Source: Bacillus sp. BHET2 (GTDB lineage: Bacteria > Bacillota > Bacilli > Bacillales > Bacillaceae_B). Taken from it: a stretch of DNA of 64,000 nucleotides. The stretch lies in contig NZ_VCQN01000001.1 of assembly GCF_005938125.1 (NCBI RefSeq), positions 1,054,001 to 1,118,000 on the forward strand, in the 5' to 3' direction. The notes beneath the pieces are model-generated. The model was not told the origin of the DNA. It saw nothing but the letters and a program-made list of their open reading frames with translations, and did no database searches. This document shows, piece by piece, positions 62,240-64,000 of this stretch (positions within the stretch are counted from its first letter, which is position 1; each line of letters opens with the position of its first letter). A program made the translations under genes and the position numbers.

Positions 62240-62836
62240 CTATTTAGATCCTTCTTTAATTAATATTTTCATATCGTCAACTATTTCATCGTAAGGAACA
62301 TCACTATTTCCACTGTACGTTTTGACGACTGTCCCTTCTTGATTGACGAGATAGAAGCTCGTACCATGAATCATTTGATCAGAATTAGGGTCGTCTGCAA
62401 CAATTGAGCGAAAGGAATGTTCTGCAAGGTCCTTCACTTCATCGAATTCATATCCTGTGAGGAGGTCCCATTTACTTGTGTCTGCTTCAAAGTTTGAAAT
62501 ATATTCACTTAATGCATCGGGTGTATCCGTTTCAGGATCCACGCTGAAAGAAACGATTTTGTAATCCTCTACACCCTCTTCTTTAAGCTTATCTTGAAGC
62601 TTTGTTAAATTAAATGTCATTGGCGGACAAACAGTTTCACAGCTGGTGAAAATGAAATCAGCAATCCAGACTTGCCCCTTCAAATCTTTTAAACTGACTT
62701 CCTGTTTTTTTTGATTCGTATAAGAAAAGTCCTTCACTTCATAATCTGTTTCTGCTTGAAAGTCACTATTGCTGCAACCTGCAAGGAGAATACCCATGAT
62801 GATCATTACCACTGCAAATGGTTTGGTTTTTGCCAT
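62240..62836 (-). CDS. Sco1/SenC-family copper chaperone lipoprotein
   Basis: The 198-residue protein has a lipobox (ILLAGCSN, Cys21) and a thioredoxin-like Sco domain with the copper-binding CxxxC (TSCETVCPP) and the distant His in QMIHGTSFYLV. It is anchored outside the membrane and delivers copper to the CuA site of cytochrome c oxidase, like B. subtilis YpmQ. GGAGG lies before the ATG. It is monocistronic. Confidence 0.92.
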   Translation of the reverse strand: MAKTKPFAVVMIIMGILLAGCSNSDFQAETDYEVKDFSYTNQKKQEVSLKDLKGQVWIADFIFTSCETVCPPMTFNLTKLQDKLKEEGVEDYKIVSFSVDPETDTPDALSEYISNFEADTSKWDLLTGYEFDEVKDLAEHSFRSIVADDPNSDQMIHGTSFYLVNQEGTVVKTYSGNSDVPYDEIVDDMKILIKEGSK

Positions 62837-62917
62837 CTTTATCTCCTCCGACTTTATGTATCTCTCTACTCTATGTTAGTAAAAAGAGGATAAAAAAACA
62901 ATTCCTCAAGGGAAGAT

Positions 62918-63739
62918 TCATTGTCTATTTTGTGAATGTACTCCATCGATTCCTAAATGATATGCCCCTAAACACCCTGCGAAGGATCCTCTCTCCGGAA
63001 AAACAGCAGTATAGGAAAGTATATCTTGGAATTGCATTAGAACTTCTTTCAAAGCTCTATTCCCTTCCAATGCACTCCCAACAAACACGAAATGTTTAAT
63101 TTGATGCTCACTGGCTGCTTGTGTAGCGAGAAGGATGATGGTTTCCCCTATCATATTCGTTAAAGCTCTCAGCTTGTCTGCTTTTTGAGAATCAGCAGAC
63201 ACTTTCCCGAAATTAGCAGCGGTCAAATTATCAGGAATTAGTGAATGCCCCTCCTCATAGATATCTCCTACCAGGAGATCCACTTGCTCTCTTTTGCCCA
63301 TTCCGGATAAAGAAACGAGTTCGATATAGTCTGAAACCCCCGTAAGTATTGAACCCAAGCCCATGAATGTCCCACCGCCTAAACCACTGCCAAGCAGTCT
63401 GGCGCTTCGATTTTTATCAATCTTAAAAAAGGATGTCCCTGTCCCAATATTAATGAGAATAAACGGTTTCAGTTCAAGTTTTTCTTCTTTAAGGAGCATC
63501 TCGGTTCCCTTGAATACCGAATCAAATTCATCCACGATGTATGCTTGTGGAAACGTTTCTTTCCATTTCCATGCCTTGCCTCCAGTCAGATATAGCTTAT
63601 TGTTTGAATTTAAAAGAATGAGCCACTTCTGTATTTCCTTATGATTTTTACTTGAAAAGACTTTGAAGTGCAGCCTACCCTTTTCTTTATAAACGATTTT
63701 GGTTAGCGTTCCACCGGCATCGATCCCCATGACACTCAT
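62918..63739 (-). CDS. coaW: Type II pantothenate kinase
   Basis: The 273-residue protein has the eukaryote-like PanK-II fold: MGIDAGGTLTKIVY (phosphate 1), ILINIGTGTSFFKI (phosphate 2), LLGSGLGGGTFMGLGSILTG and FVGSALEGN. It phosphorylates pantothenate as the first step of CoA synthesis, as in S. aureus CoaW. It overlaps the stop of the upstream gene by 4 bases (ATGA), so the two are coupled. Confidence 0.93.
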   Translation of the reverse strand: MSVMGIDAGGTLTKIVYKEKGRLHFKVFSSKNHKEIQKWLILLNSNNKLYLTGGKAWKWKETFPQAYIVDEFDSVFKGTEMLLKEEKLELKPFILINIGTGTSFFKIDKNRSARLLGSGLGGGTFMGLGSILTGVSDYIELVSLSGMGKREQVDLLVGDIYEEGHSLIPDNLTAANFGKVSADSQKADKLRALTNMIGETIILLATQAASEHQIKHFVFVGSALEGNRALKEVLMQFQDILSYTAVFPERGSFAGCLGAYHLGIDGVHSQNRQ

Positions 63740-64000
63740 TCTTCACGTTCCTGCATCTTTTTTTTAGAGAACAAATAATGCAGAGTAAACCCATGTACGA
63801 CCATAATGATAAGAAAGGCAATAAAATAATAGAACACGCCTATTAATCCGTCAGAAATATCCTCTGTTATGAGCCACCATACTGATGCAAACAGAAGGAA
63901 AAGGAACTGAAGTGCCACTCCTTCAAAAAATGGTTTCTTATACGTGTTAAAATCTAATAGTCTCTTCCAACTCCAACCGATTGCTACAACAGCAGATACT
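63736..64000 (-). CDS. Membrane protein upstream of coaW (5' end outside window)
   Basis: The frame is open to the window edge, so the start is beyond 64000; the in-frame GTG at 63918 is probably internal. The visible 87 residues include two or three membrane helices (LQFLFLLFASVWWLIT, GLIGVFYYFIAFLIIMVV) and a charged end. Family unknown. Its TGA overlaps the coaW ATG. Confidence 0.7.
   Translation of the reverse strand, partial: VSAVVAIGWSWKRLLDFNTYKKPFFEGVALQFLFLLFASVWWLITEDISDGLIGVFYYFIAFLIIMVVHGFTLHYLFSKKKMQEREE

Overview
The window is chromosomal DNA of a low-GC, Gram-positive, spore-forming-type Bacillaceae (Bacillus sensu lato; a Rossellomorea-like marine or soil Bacillus is my guess from general gene style, not from any search). 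The support is AGGAGG-type ribosome binding sites with frequent TTG/GTG starts, T-box and S-box leaders, an M4 neutral protease, RsbR-type STAS proteins, PlsY, LTA-synthase-type sulfatases, YitT, DUF3231 and a KinB-like sensor kinase. I see no rRNA, tRNA, prophage, intact insertion sequence or CRISPR array.

Layout. 0-5.6 kb: small metabolic genes (GNAT acetyltransferases, a serine hydrolase overlapping a metallo-beta-lactamase-fold gene, a methyltransferase with a peptidase-E-like gene) and an RsbR-like gene; one GNAT gene is under its own T-box. 5.8-16.2 kb: secreted neutral protease, SulP anion transporter divergent from a universal stress protein, secreted lipase-like protein, a frameshifted proline iminopeptidase, a dihydroorotate-dehydrogenase-like protein fused to a duplicated membrane module, and a PadR-chromate transporter operon with a clear operator. 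16.3-19.6 kb: pssA, small membrane proteins and two genes broken by small deletions. 19.6-22.8 kb: the most unusual stretch. An editing-domain-less threonyl-tRNA synthetase lies behind three tandem T-boxes, followed by a second UMP kinase that has its own promoter, a 20-codon leader peptide and a terminator hairpin that starts inside the leader peptide.

22.9-37.5 kb: YitT proteins, a sensor kinase, a three-gene envelope or lipid operon (PlsY-like acyltransferase, acyltransferase/aminotransferase fusion, LTA-synthase-like enzyme), hydrolases, DUF3231 next to a frameshifted small membrane gene, glpQ and small membrane proteins. 37.6-45.2 kb: Ada-type DNA alkylation repair, mhqO-mhqD quinone detoxification with an MhqR-type operator, a second RsbR paralogue, and a phospholipase-like gene. 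45.4-53.3 kb: a SAM-riboswitch methionine operon metI-metC-yitJ-metH. 53.4-64 kb: T-box trpS, YdjM, NUDIX, HAD, cardiolipin synthase, VanZ, selB, GNAT, Sco, type II pantothenate kinase and the end of a membrane protein gene.

Two repeat types run through the accessory parts: a short GGGACGGACCT motif present in several intergenic gaps, and a 156-bp element with 26-bp imperfect terminal inverted repeats near 42.8 kb. Functional assignments come from motif recognition by eye. Start codons were chosen by ribosome binding site position and often lie inside the longest open frame.
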